Positions 23,290 to 30,559 of a stretch of DNA of 38,141 nt are shown piece after piece. Under the pieces are notes generated by a model. The model was not told the DNA's origin. It saw nothing but the letters and a program-made list of their open reading frames with translations, and made no database searches. The first letter of the stretch is position 1, and each line of letters starts with the position of its first letter. The DNA lies in IMG/VR virus record IMGVR_UViG_3300018426_000061, positions 1 through 38,141 of that record, one strand, 5' to 3'. Source of the DNA: a virus. The position numbers were made by a program, and so were the translations under genes.

Positions 23290-24620
23290 TGGCCTATAGA
23301 ATTAACAAAACAGACGGTAGTATACTTACTGACTTAAATGACGGAGTAGTGGATACAACTACAACTGATATCACACTTATAGGAAAAAACTACTCCGGGT
23401 TCGGCGAGGCATTAAACGAAAATCTAGTAAAAATGCTAGAAAACTTTTCGTCAACATCAGCGCCTGAAAATGCTCTAAAAGGTCAACTCTGGTATGATGC
23501 TGCTCAAAATAGGCTAAAAGTTTATGATGGCGAAACATTTGTAAGCGCCAACGGTACTATAGTTGGAACTGTAGCAACCAACGTAGATACTGGTGATATC
23601 TTTATTGATACAGGCACTGATCAGCTAAAATTTTATAATGGCACAAGTTATGTTGTAGTTGGGCCTACATATACTAAGACACAAGGAAAAACAGGCACCG
23701 AAGGTATTGATATAGTAGATACTGTAGGAGTTCAAAGGACAGTATTAGGCCAATATATAGCAGGAGTTTTGAAAGGTATTTGGAGTAGTGTTGAATTCAC
23801 ACCAAATACAGCTACAACACCCACAGGATGGACTGCCGGCACTGTAATTAAAATAGGTTTTAATCCAGTTGATACTGTAAATTACAACTACAGAGGTACA
23901 TCAAATGGCACTAATAGTTTAACAGACAGTTTAGGAAATAGCTTTACTCCTAGTTCTTTTGTAAAAGTAGAAGAACGTAATTCATTAAATGCCTTAGTAG
24001 ATCAACGTATCGAGTCTGGCTTATTTGTAAAAGGAACATCAGGACTTAGCGTGGGATATCAAGACGCTAAGTATGCAACTTTACGTGTTGACTCATCCGG
24101 TACAGAAATATCTGTGATAGATATAGAACGTCAAAATAGTGATTTTGCTATAAGAACTACAGAAGGTAGTTCTAAAATAAATGCAATAAAAATCGACTCT
24201 AGTGAAAGACGAATAGGTATATTCACAGATACTCCTAGTACAGCTTTAGATGTAACCGGCGATGTTACAGTTAGTGGAACAGTATATGCAAATCAAATTG
24301 ATACTACTGACAGTACAGAAGTAGTTATAAATCCTTTTGTAAGAATGTACTCTAGTGCAGCAGTAGCTGGTACACTAAGCGTGACTAACATAGATTCAGA
24401 AGATAGTTCTGAAATTACTATTGACCCACCTGTAAAACTACTATCCGATTTAACTGTAGAAAATGGATCTGTAGCTGGAAGTATTCGAATTACCAATACT
24501 TCAACGCCAGGAAGTGCTACTGATCCCGGGCAGACAGGTGAGATTAGATGGGATAGCAATTACATTTATGTTTGCATAGCTACAGACACGTGGAAAAGAG
24601 TTGCTATTAGCACCTGGTAA
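23289..24620 (+). CDS. Tail fibre-type protein, second of three paralogues
   Basis: A 443-residue paralogue of the flanking fibre genes. Its N-terminal 210 residues show the same order of motifs: MAYRINKTDGSILTDL, LENFSSTSAPENALKGQLWY (about 48-67), and a second degenerate repeat, GDIFIDTGTDQLKFYNGTSY, ending VVVGPTY. The middle has a fibre-like stretch, DTPSTALDVTGDVTVSGTVY, and two related repeats, TDSTEVVINPFVRMYSS and EDSSEITIDPPVKLLSD. The C-terminus is a short beta module, GEIRWDSNYIYVCIATDTWK, also seen at the tips of other phage fibres. It has no collar domain. The ATG overlaps the previous stop (TAATG), and GGAG lies upstream. It is probably a fibre or baseplate-attached adhesin. Confidence 0.8.
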   Translation: MAYRINKTDGSILTDLNDGVVDTTTTDITLIGKNYSGFGEALNENLVKMLENFSSTSAPENALKGQLWYDAAQNRLKVYDGETFVSANGTIVGTVATNVDTGDIFIDTGTDQLKFYNGTSYVVVGPTYTKTQGKTGTEGIDIVDTVGVQRTVLGQYIAGVLKGIWSSVEFTPNTATTPTGWTAGTVIKIGFNPVDTVNYNYRGTSNGTNSLTDSLGNSFTPSSFVKVEERNSLNALVDQRIESGLFVKGTSGLSVGYQDAKYATLRVDSSGTEISVIDIERQNSDFAIRTTEGSSKINAIKIDSSERRIGIFTDTPSTALDVTGDVTVSGTVYANQIDTTDSTEVVINPFVRMYSSAAVAGTLSVTNIDSEDSSEITIDPPVKLLSDLTVENGSVAGSIRITNTSTPGSATDPGQTGEIRWDSNYIYVCIATDTWKRVAISTW

Positions 24621-24638
24621 AGATAATTAAGCCATACG

Positions 24639-24646
24639 GATAAATA
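24639..24646 (+). promoter_or_regulatory. T4-type late promoter element before the third fibre gene
   Basis: GATAAATA is the only recognisable signal in the 51-base gap between the second and third fibre genes, 25 bases before the ATG. It is identical to the octamers before gp6 and before the gene at 20618. A GAGAGG ribosome binding site follows it. I see no terminator hairpin in the gap. Confidence 0.65.
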
Positions 24647-24671
24647 CTAGTACTTGAGAGGTTAAGCAATA

Positions 24672-26165
24672 ATGGCATATACAATTAACAATTATAACAC
24701 CAATGTATTAACCGTAGTTGAAGACGGTACTATTGATCAGTCAACTGATTTGAAACTAGTAGGTAGAAACTATGCAGGCTATGGTGAGATACAAAATGAA
24801 AACTTTGTATTTTTATTAGAAAATTTTGCAGGTAGTAATCAGCCACCTAGAGCGCTTACTGGACAAATTTGGTATGATTCTAGTAACGGTAAAATTAAGT
24901 ATTGGAACGGTACACGTTGGCGCAATACAGGCGGCACTGAAGTAGCAACCACTGCGCCAGCTGGTCTTAGCGAAGGTGATTTATGGTGGGATAGCGACGA
25001 TCTGCAATTACATGTATATACTGGTAGTGAATTTATACTTGTAGGTCCGCAGGATGCAGGTAGTGGTGTAACACAAATGCAAAGTCGTTTGATTAAAGAT
25101 ACAGGTGGTACACTACATAAAGCTATTGTTGCAATCATTAATGATGTTATTGTTTATATATTCAGCGATGATGCAGAATATACAATTGATCAAACAGCAG
25201 AAAACAATGCAATTCCAAACTTTGATGTTGTAAAACCAGGAGTTACACAAAGAAACACGCAATCAAGTACAAATGGTGTAACTACAAGCGATCATAGATT
25301 CTTTGGTACTGCTAGAAATTCAGAAATGCTAGGTGGATTTTTAGCATCAGCATTTATTCGCGAAGTAGAAGGGCAAACTACAGCACTTACCCAACCTGTG
25401 TCTATAGGCAATGATACAGGTTTATTTGTAGGTGCAGGACAAGATTTAAAGTTACTTGTAGAAAACGGTAACGAAGCTGTAATATCTAACGATCAAGGTG
25501 ATAAAACTGTACATAGAATTGGTAGTACAGATGTATTAGAAGTAAAAGCAGGAGAAATTTTACCTGGCTCGGGTGAAAGTGTTGATATCGGATCTGCATC
25601 AAGAGCATTTGTAAATATGCATGCAGCAAACTTTTACGGATTGTCAGAAGTTGCAAGTGCAATGAGAGTAGGCGGCAACGACAGAGTTGCTAGTGTTGAT
25701 AGTTCTGGAGCAGGCACTGCAAATACTGTTGCAGTAAGAGATTCAAGTGGTAACTTAAATGCTACACTTTTCCAAGGCACAGCTACTAAAGCTAGGTATG
25801 CAGATTTAGCTGAAATGTATACTACTGATTTAGACGGCGATTACAGAGTAGGCACAATAATGACTATCGCAACGCATGGCGATGCAGAGACAACAGCATA
25901 TCAACCAGGTGCTCCTGTGGCAATGGGTGTGATATCAGAAAGTCCAGCATATTTAATGAACAGTGATTTAGAAAATGGTCAAGCTATTGCCCTTAAAGGA
26001 AGAGTTCCTGTGCTAGTTGATGGTCCTGTTAGAAAAGGCGAAAAGATTTATGCGCATGAAGACGGAACTGGATCTACAGACGAAGCAGATCATTTAGTAG
26101 GCATAGCATTAGAAACGGAACTAAATACTGGCGAGAAGTACGTTGAATGCTTCTTAATGGTGTAA
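24672..26165 (+). CDS. Tail fibre-type protein with ADLAEMY-type C-terminal domain
   Basis: The third paralogue, 497 residues. The N-terminal anchor matches the other two: LENFAGSNQPPRALTGQIWY (about 48-67), then a second repeat, GDLWWDSDDLQLHVYTGSEF, ending ILVGPQD. The shaft segment is short. From about residue 350, DSSGNLNATLFQGTATKARY leads into ADLAEMYTTD and a compact beta domain (YRVGTIMTIATHG, VAMGVISESPAYLMN, ALKGRVPVLVDGPVRKGEKI, ending YVECFLMV). This C-terminal unit is common in marine phage fibres and recalls the self-cleaving chaperone domains (Peptidase_G2 type) that help fibres trimerise and are then removed. Whether it cleaves here is unknown. The gene has its own late promoter element, unlike the second fibre gene. 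Confidence 0.8.
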   Translation: MAYTINNYNTNVLTVVEDGTIDQSTDLKLVGRNYAGYGEIQNENFVFLLENFAGSNQPPRALTGQIWYDSSNGKIKYWNGTRWRNTGGTEVATTAPAGLSEGDLWWDSDDLQLHVYTGSEFILVGPQDAGSGVTQMQSRLIKDTGGTLHKAIVAIINDVIVYIFSDDAEYTIDQTAENNAIPNFDVVKPGVTQRNTQSSTNGVTTSDHRFFGTARNSEMLGGFLASAFIREVEGQTTALTQPVSIGNDTGLFVGAGQDLKLLVENGNEAVISNDQGDKTVHRIGSTDVLEVKAGEILPGSGESVDIGSASRAFVNMHAANFYGLSEVASAMRVGGNDRVASVDSSGAGTANTVAVRDSSGNLNATLFQGTATKARYADLAEMYTTDLDGDYRVGTIMTIATHGDAETTAYQPGAPVAMGVISESPAYLMNSDLENGQAIALKGRVPVLVDGPVRKGEKIYAHEDGTGSTDEADHLVGIALETELNTGEKYVECFLMV

Positions 26166-26171
26166 TAAAAC

Positions 26172-27131
26172 ATGGCAGTTACAGCAGGATCAAATATTAC
26201 CGCAGCTGACTACGAAGCGTTGCGAGCAAAAGCCGATAGGGTTTTTGGTGAACCGTCTGGATCATGGACAACAGGATCAATTGGCACTACAGCAGGTTAT
26301 AACCAATCATCAGAGGCACCTGTTAGACTACCTAATGAAAATATTACCGCAGCAGATTGGAATAAACTTCGCAGTGACATAGTAAAGTCGTATTTCCATA
26401 TTTTTGGAAGTGCACCGTCTTTAGATGAAATAGCAGTAGGCGAAACTATTGATGCAGCAACTTACAATGCTTTTGAAAATATTGCAGACATCAATATTAA
26501 TAACAGAAATACTGTAGCTGCTACACAAAGAAGTTTGTCTAACGCAACTACTGGTTCATTAACAACAGCCTGGAATGGTGGACAAGTTCATGCATTTACC
26601 ATGACATGGGATAACGAAAATCATAAAAAAGGCTGGATCAATGCCGGAGGTACTTTGCGGTTTAGCGCTTCGGCTTCTTACACAGGATCAGATAGAAAAA
26701 GCAACGACTGGAAAACTATCATAAACAATGTTGGTGTAATAGAAATAAACAACTTGAGTATGACAGAAACCGGTAGTGGTTCTTTATCTATATCACAAAG
26801 CGGTCCGTCATATAACGGCTGGTGGTATATAGATGGACTTAGTTTGAACACAGCACAAACTGTATATACAACTAGCGGTGCAGATCATTACGATTACAGT
26901 GGTTATGACGAAAACTTTTATGAAATTAAGGTGATTAAAAGATCAACCACACAATATGAATTCCAAGTTGTAGTAAATGATCTTGATGACGGACTTCCTG
27001 GCATTGATTCTGATGTACAAACTGATATTACAAGTACTGTACAAGTGTTTACGGCATCTGGATCCAATGTAGCACTAGATATTCCAACTTTTGCGGAGAA
27101 AACACCTACTAACACATTTAACTATACATAA
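26172..27131 (+). CDS. Putative tail protein with threefold helical repeat (paralogue A)
   Basis: A 319-residue protein paralogous to the next gene. The N-terminal third has three copies of a short unit, I-T-A-A-x-(Y/W)-x-x-L: NITAADYEALRAKADRVFG (about 8-26), NITAADWNKLRSDIVKSYF (about 57-75) and TIDAATYNAFENIADININN (about 92-111). After this comes a beta-rich domain with a matching signature in both paralogues, TWDNENHKKGWINAGGTLRF (about 149-168), then NDWKTIINN and, near the end, YDENFYEIKVIKRSTTQYEF and FQVVVNDLDDG. No enzyme motif or signal peptide is seen. I do not recognise a named family. Position directly after the fibre genes suggests a virion surface or fibre-tip component. No clear ribosome binding site precedes the ATG. 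Confidence 0.72.
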   Translation: MAVTAGSNITAADYEALRAKADRVFGEPSGSWTTGSIGTTAGYNQSSEAPVRLPNENITAADWNKLRSDIVKSYFHIFGSAPSLDEIAVGETIDAATYNAFENIADININNRNTVAATQRSLSNATTGSLTTAWNGGQVHAFTMTWDNENHKKGWINAGGTLRFSASASYTGSDRKSNDWKTIINNVGVIEINNLSMTETGSGSLSISQSGPSYNGWWYIDGLSLNTAQTVYTTSGADHYDYSGYDENFYEIKVIKRSTTQYEFQVVVNDLDDGLPGIDSDVQTDITSTVQVFTASGSNVALDIPTFAEKTPTNTFNYT

Positions 27132-27140
27132 GGATTCAAA

Positions 27141-28088
27141 ATGGCTAAAAGTGCAGGTGATAAAATTGGACAAGCGGAATACAACGCTTTATATGTAAAA
27201 GTTACACAAGTAAGAGGTGCTCCTGCCGATGTTACAGATGATACAACAGCGTATGGCTGGAACATTACTGGTTCTGCTTTATCTCGTGTAGTAGGTGATA
27301 AAGTCACTGCTGCTGATTGGAATAATATAAGAACTGACATTATAAATGCTCACGATCATATTACAAATTCTACTTCAACATCTCCTGCTATAGCTGTTTT
27401 GTCAGCTGGTGATGATATTACAGCAAGTCAGTATAATAACATGGAAACTATTAGTGATTTTAATTATATTAATAGATTCAACGCTCACAGCACACATTTG
27501 TCAAGCTCAACAGGATTAACAGCAACGCTAACGCCAACGTGGAACGGCACAAAGACACTGTCAATAACAGCAGCTTGGACTAGCAAAACACATAAGCTCC
27601 AATTTTGGAACGCAGGCGGAATATTTAGATTCTCGTTTGGCGGAGCAAACGCAGGCGCTGGAAACAAGGATCAAGACTGGTTAGGTGCTCTTAACGGATT
27701 TGGCACTGCTAACTTAACAGGTTATATTGTTAGTACAGATGGTCCTGCTTCAACAGTGTATGATACTAGAGACTTTTATTACTTGCTTGGCAATTCTGAT
27801 GCTAGCACTATTCGTACAATAATTAAAATGGATTTAGCGGATGTTAATCCAGCTTATTCGCAGTATGACGAAAACTATATAAGAGTAAGAGCATATCACG
27901 TAAGTGACACACAAATGACATTTCAGTTACAAGTTGTTGATGCGGACACAGGTGACCAAACAGGCACAGGACCAGCAGAAGACGAGGATGTTACAGTAGA
28001 TGTTACAGGTACTTTAACAGTGCTTACACCCAACAGTAACGTTGTTAGTGTAGCAGTGCCTACATTTACTTCGGGAGGCTGGACATAA
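27141..28088 (+). CDS. Putative tail protein with threefold helical repeat (paralogue B)
   Basis: A 315-residue paralogue of the preceding gene with the same layout. The repeat units are KIGQAEYNALYVKVTQVRG (about 8-26), KVTAADWNNIRTDIINAHD (about 54-72) and DITASQYNNMETISDFNYIN (about 92-111). The beta domain carries AWTSKTHKLQFWNAGGIFRF, aligned with the other copy's GWINAGGTLRF, then KDQDWLGALN, YDENYIRVRAYHVSDTQMTF and FQLQVVDADTG. AAGGA lies seven bases before the ATG. Similarity between the two copies is moderate and covers their whole length, so this is an old tandem duplication. It is the last gene of the structural block; a sigma70-type promoter starts five bases after its stop. Confidence 0.73.
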   Translation: MAKSAGDKIGQAEYNALYVKVTQVRGAPADVTDDTTAYGWNITGSALSRVVGDKVTAADWNNIRTDIINAHDHITNSTSTSPAIAVLSAGDDITASQYNNMETISDFNYINRFNAHSTHLSSSTGLTATLTPTWNGTKTLSITAAWTSKTHKLQFWNAGGIFRFSFGGANAGAGNKDQDWLGALNGFGTANLTGYIVSTDGPASTVYDTRDFYYLLGNSDASTIRTIIKMDLADVNPAYSQYDENYIRVRAYHVSDTQMTFQLQVVDADTGDQTGTGPAEDEDVTVDVTGTLTVLTPNSNVVSVAVPTFTSGGWT

Positions 28089-28092
28089 TTTC

Positions 28093-28120
28093 TTGACACT
28101 ACAGTAAAAGTCTGTATAAT
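28093..28120 (+). promoter_or_regulatory. Perfect sigma70-type promoter heading the accessory cassette
   Basis: TTGACA (28093-28098) and TATAAT (28115-28120), both exact consensus, are separated by 16 bases in the 39-base gap after the last tail gene. This is the pattern of T4-type early promoters read by unmodified host RNA polymerase, unlike the GATAAATA late elements upstream. The expected start, about seven bases after the -10 box, falls at or beside the ATG at 28128, and no Shine-Dalgarno sequence is present, so the first gene may be translated from a leaderless message. Confidence 0.75.
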
Positions 28121-28127
28121 TAATAGT

Positions 28128-28451
28128 ATGGACGAAAAACTTTTGAATGCCCTAGAAGTAGGTAAATTACTAGATACTGTTAACAGGCACAAAAAACTTT
28201 TATATGATCAGTACATAGAAGATTCTACTCTATACTACAATGGCGGTCGGTTTGTTGCAGATGCTCAATTAATTAGTTTTATTACAGGAAGTGATCCAAA
28301 GCTTATACTTGACCAAAATAACATTCCTATAGAGATTACCGATACAGAAGACTTTATAACCAAGATTATTTCGCAATATCAAACTGCAATTGCTAAGTAT
28401 CACTCGCGATATACAGAAATATCTAAAACTATAAGGGATAACAGTGTCTAA
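28128..28451 (+). CDS. Small uncharacterised protein, first gene of the accessory cassette
   Basis: A 107-residue, charged, probably largely helical protein that I do not recognise. Seen are an N-terminal helix, MDEKLLNALEVGKLLDTVNR, a short central turn, YYNGGRFVADAQLISFI (about 37-53), and a C-terminal helix, FITKIISQYQTAIAKYHSRY. There is no signal peptide, membrane segment or zinc motif. The ATG begins about seven bases after a perfect TATAAT box and has no ribosome binding site. The stop overlaps the following glycosyltransferase gene by eight bases, so the two are probably translated together. It could be a small regulator or a partner of the glycosyltransferases; nothing decides this. 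Confidence 0.7.
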   Translation: MDEKLLNALEVGKLLDTVNRHKKLLYDQYIEDSTLYYNGGRFVADAQLISFITGSDPKLILDQNNIPIEITDTEDFITKIISQYQTAIAKYHSRYTEISKTIRDNSV

Positions 28452-29268
28452 CGGTGTTTTATTATTTGCCCATAATAACAATGTTGTTGACTATGTAGCA
28501 CAAGCAGTCTTCTGCGCAAAACGTGTAAAAGAATACATGCACTTACCAGTAAGTATTGTTACTGACGCTACAGATTTTGTTGGTGCAGAAGTGTTCGATA
28601 AGGTTATTTTTAAAGAAGTAGATAACGCAAAAAACTTTAAATTATTTAAAGACAGTGATAAAGCAAGCGAGCGTGACAATTGGTATAATACTGACAGATT
28701 TCATGCTTATAGATTAACTCCTTACGAGCAAACTATTGTCATGGATACAGATTTTATTGTATCTAACAATAATTTGAATAATCTATTTGAGTCTAATAAG
28801 AGCTTTGCTTGTTCTAAAAAACATACAGGCATTCACACAGCAACACAAGAATCTACTGTAGATAAAATATCTATAAACAGTATTCCAATGTATTGGGCCA
28901 CAGTAATGTTTTTTAAAAAATCAAAAATTGCTGCTGCTATTTTTGATCTAGTTGAACATATACATGATAATTGGCTTTGGTATAAAAATCTTTACGGCAT
29001 AAATTCTGCAAAGTTTAGAAATGACTATGCATTTAGTATTGCTATACATACCTTACAAAATTTTACAGAAAGTGTAAATGATTTTGAAATTCCTTACACT
29101 CAATATAATTCTTTTGATGTTGACGATGTTGTAGATTTTGATAAAGATAATATTTCTATTTTATCACGCCGCGGACACAATGACTATCAAATTTCTTATT
29201 TCAGCGGTATAAATGTTCATATAATGAATAAATTTGCTTTAGAAAAAATTATAAGTGAGTCGATATGA
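28444..29268 (+). CDS. GT-A-like glycosyltransferase, first tandem copy
   Basis: A 274-residue putative nucleotide-sugar glycosyltransferase. The N-terminus NGVLLFAHNNNVVDYVAQAV and VSIVTDATDF form a Rossmann-like start. LTPYEQTIVMDTDFIVSNNN (about 89-108) carries the D-x-D (DTD, about 99-101) expected to hold the metal and sugar nucleotide, as in GT8-like enzymes. YWATVMFFKKSKIAAAIFDL and FRNDYAFSIAIHTLQNF fit the later helices. It is paralogous to the next gene over its whole length (shared AHNNN/AQNNN, LTPYxQTIVxDxD, FFKK). The start is GTG with AGGG upstream, inside the end of the preceding gene. The sugar and acceptor cannot be told; location beside the fibre genes makes virion or cell-surface glycans plausible. 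Confidence 0.65.
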   Translation: MSNGVLLFAHNNNVVDYVAQAVFCAKRVKEYMHLPVSIVTDATDFVGAEVFDKVIFKEVDNAKNFKLFKDSDKASERDNWYNTDRFHAYRLTPYEQTIVMDTDFIVSNNNLNNLFESNKSFACSKKHTGIHTATQESTVDKISINSIPMYWATVMFFKKSKIAAAIFDLVEHIHDNWLWYKNLYGINSAKFRNDYAFSIAIHTLQNFTESVNDFEIPYTQYNSFDVDDVVDFDKDNISILSRRGHNDYQISYFSGINVHIMNKFALEKIISESI

Positions 29269-30062
29269 ATGGTATTTGCATATTTGCTCAGAACAACAAT
29301 AAAGCTAATTATGTCCAGCAAGCAGTTGATCTAGCGTTAAGTATTAAAAAATTTAATCCTAACGAAAGTGTAAGTATTATTACAAATGATAAAGTTGCAA
29401 ACGATGTTTTCGATCATGTTATAGCAATACCAGATGATGTTACTAGTAAAGACAGTTGGCGAATAGAAAATCGTGCAAAAGTATATGACCTAACGCCATA
29501 CGATCAAACTATTGTTTTTGATAGCGATGTATTACTTACACATAGTACAGAACAGCTTTGGGAAAAATTAAGCAATAAAGATTTGTACTTTACTACAGAA
29601 GTTATAAATCACAGAGGCAATACGATTGTAAAAGACACAATACATCGTAAAACTTTTATTGAAAATAATTTACCTAACATTTATAGCGCTTTTTTCTATT
29701 TCAAAAAGACAGACAAAAATAAAGAGTTTTTCGATTTATTAAAGTCTATTGTAGAAAATTATGAAGAAGTTTATAAAGTAATGACACCTAGCAGTAGGCA
29801 GTATTTTTGTAGTATTGATGTATCCATTGCTATTTGCTGTAAACTGAAAAACATTTCATTAGAAGAAAATTTATGGCCTGTTATACATATGAAAACTCCT
29901 TTACAAGAACTACAAAGAGTAAAACATTGGAGCGAAAGTCTTTTATACTATGCAAACACCGATGGACTATTTGTTAACAATTATAGACAATATGGTATAT
30001 TCCATTATGTAGAAAAAGATTTTGTAAATCAAGATATTAAGGATTGGCTGTGTACTACCTAG
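29265..30062 (+). CDS. GT-A-like glycosyltransferase, second tandem copy
   Basis: A 265-residue paralogue of the preceding gene, joined to it by ATGA. It keeps the same framework: NGICIFAQNNNKANYVQQAV, VSIITNDKVANDVFDHVIAI, NRAKVYDLTPYDQTIVFDSD with the D-x-D as DSD (about 84-86), then LPNIYSAFFYFKKTDKNKEF and SIDVSIAICCKLKNISLEEN, where the second Asp probably serves the active site. The C-terminal part (ENLWPVIHMKTPLQELQRVK) has a histidine in a place where GT8-like enzymes often have a metal-binding one. The two copies are clearly diverged, so they may act one after the other or on different acceptors. This is family-level inference. Confidence 0.65.
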   Translation: MNGICIFAQNNNKANYVQQAVDLALSIKKFNPNESVSIITNDKVANDVFDHVIAIPDDVTSKDSWRIENRAKVYDLTPYDQTIVFDSDVLLTHSTEQLWEKLSNKDLYFTTEVINHRGNTIVKDTIHRKTFIENNLPNIYSAFFYFKKTDKNKEFFDLLKSIVENYEEVYKVMTPSSRQYFCSIDVSIAICCKLKNISLEENLWPVIHMKTPLQELQRVKHWSESLLYYANTDGLFVNNYRQYGIFHYVEKDFVNQDIKDWLCTT

Positions 30063-30559
30063 TTTATAATAATACAACTGGTGTAGTTAATGGTTGTATA
30101 AATCAAAAAGACGAAACAAAAAATCTTTTAGAAATTACTGAGCAACAGTATATTGATTTTATAGAAGGAAAAAATAACTTTGCAAATTACGAAGTTCAGA
30201 TAGTAGACGAAATGCCTACACTACAGGCACGCCAAGTTGAAGACCACCCGGTGGTAATTTATAGATCTACATCACTTGAAGAAATAACATATGTTGAAAA
30301 TCCAAATATATTTGTTACTGTATCGGGCAACCTTATTAGTCTTTCAGTAAATATTGAATATAAACAAGATTCCCAAACACTTTTATACGTGACTGAAAAA
30401 GATAATCCTTTGAGATTTGCAGGTTCAATTGAAATAGATTTAGCAACATTAAAAAACACAAAAAGCAAAACGTTTAAAATTCCTAGTATTGTAGACAAGC
30501 CAATAAGTATATACACAGCAAACAAACAAATCAAATTCGGACTTAAGAATGAACAATAG
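30050..30559 (+). CDS. Uncharacterised protein within the glycosyltransferase block
   Basis: A protein of 169 residues from GTG 30050, which I do not recognise. I prefer this start because AAGG lies seven bases upstream; a TTG at 30044 would add two residues but sits only one base from that site. The N-terminal half is MYYLVYNNTTGVVNGCINQK and YIDFIEGKNNFANYEVQIVD. The C-terminal half (about 90-165) is beta-rich, with VTVSGNLISLSVNIEYKQDS and RFAGSIEIDLATLKN, and could be a small jelly-roll or immunoglobulin-like domain. It overlaps the glycosyltransferase before it by 13 bases and the fusion gene after it by 11, so it is part of the same translation chain. It may be a structural or chaperone partner. 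Confidence 0.6.
   Translation: MYYLVYNNTTGVVNGCINQKDETKNLLEITEQQYIDFIEGKNNFANYEVQIVDEMPTLQARQVEDHPVVIYRSTSLEEITYVENPNIFVTVSGNLISLSVNIEYKQDSQTLLYVTEKDNPLRFAGSIEIDLATLKNTKSKTFKIPSIVDKPISIYTANKQIKFGLKNEQ

Noticed and set aside
24621-24671. Terminator between the second and third fibre genes
   Set aside because: No GC-rich hairpin with a T-run is visible in this gap, nor in the gaps at 2073-2120, 20594-20617 or 28089-28127.
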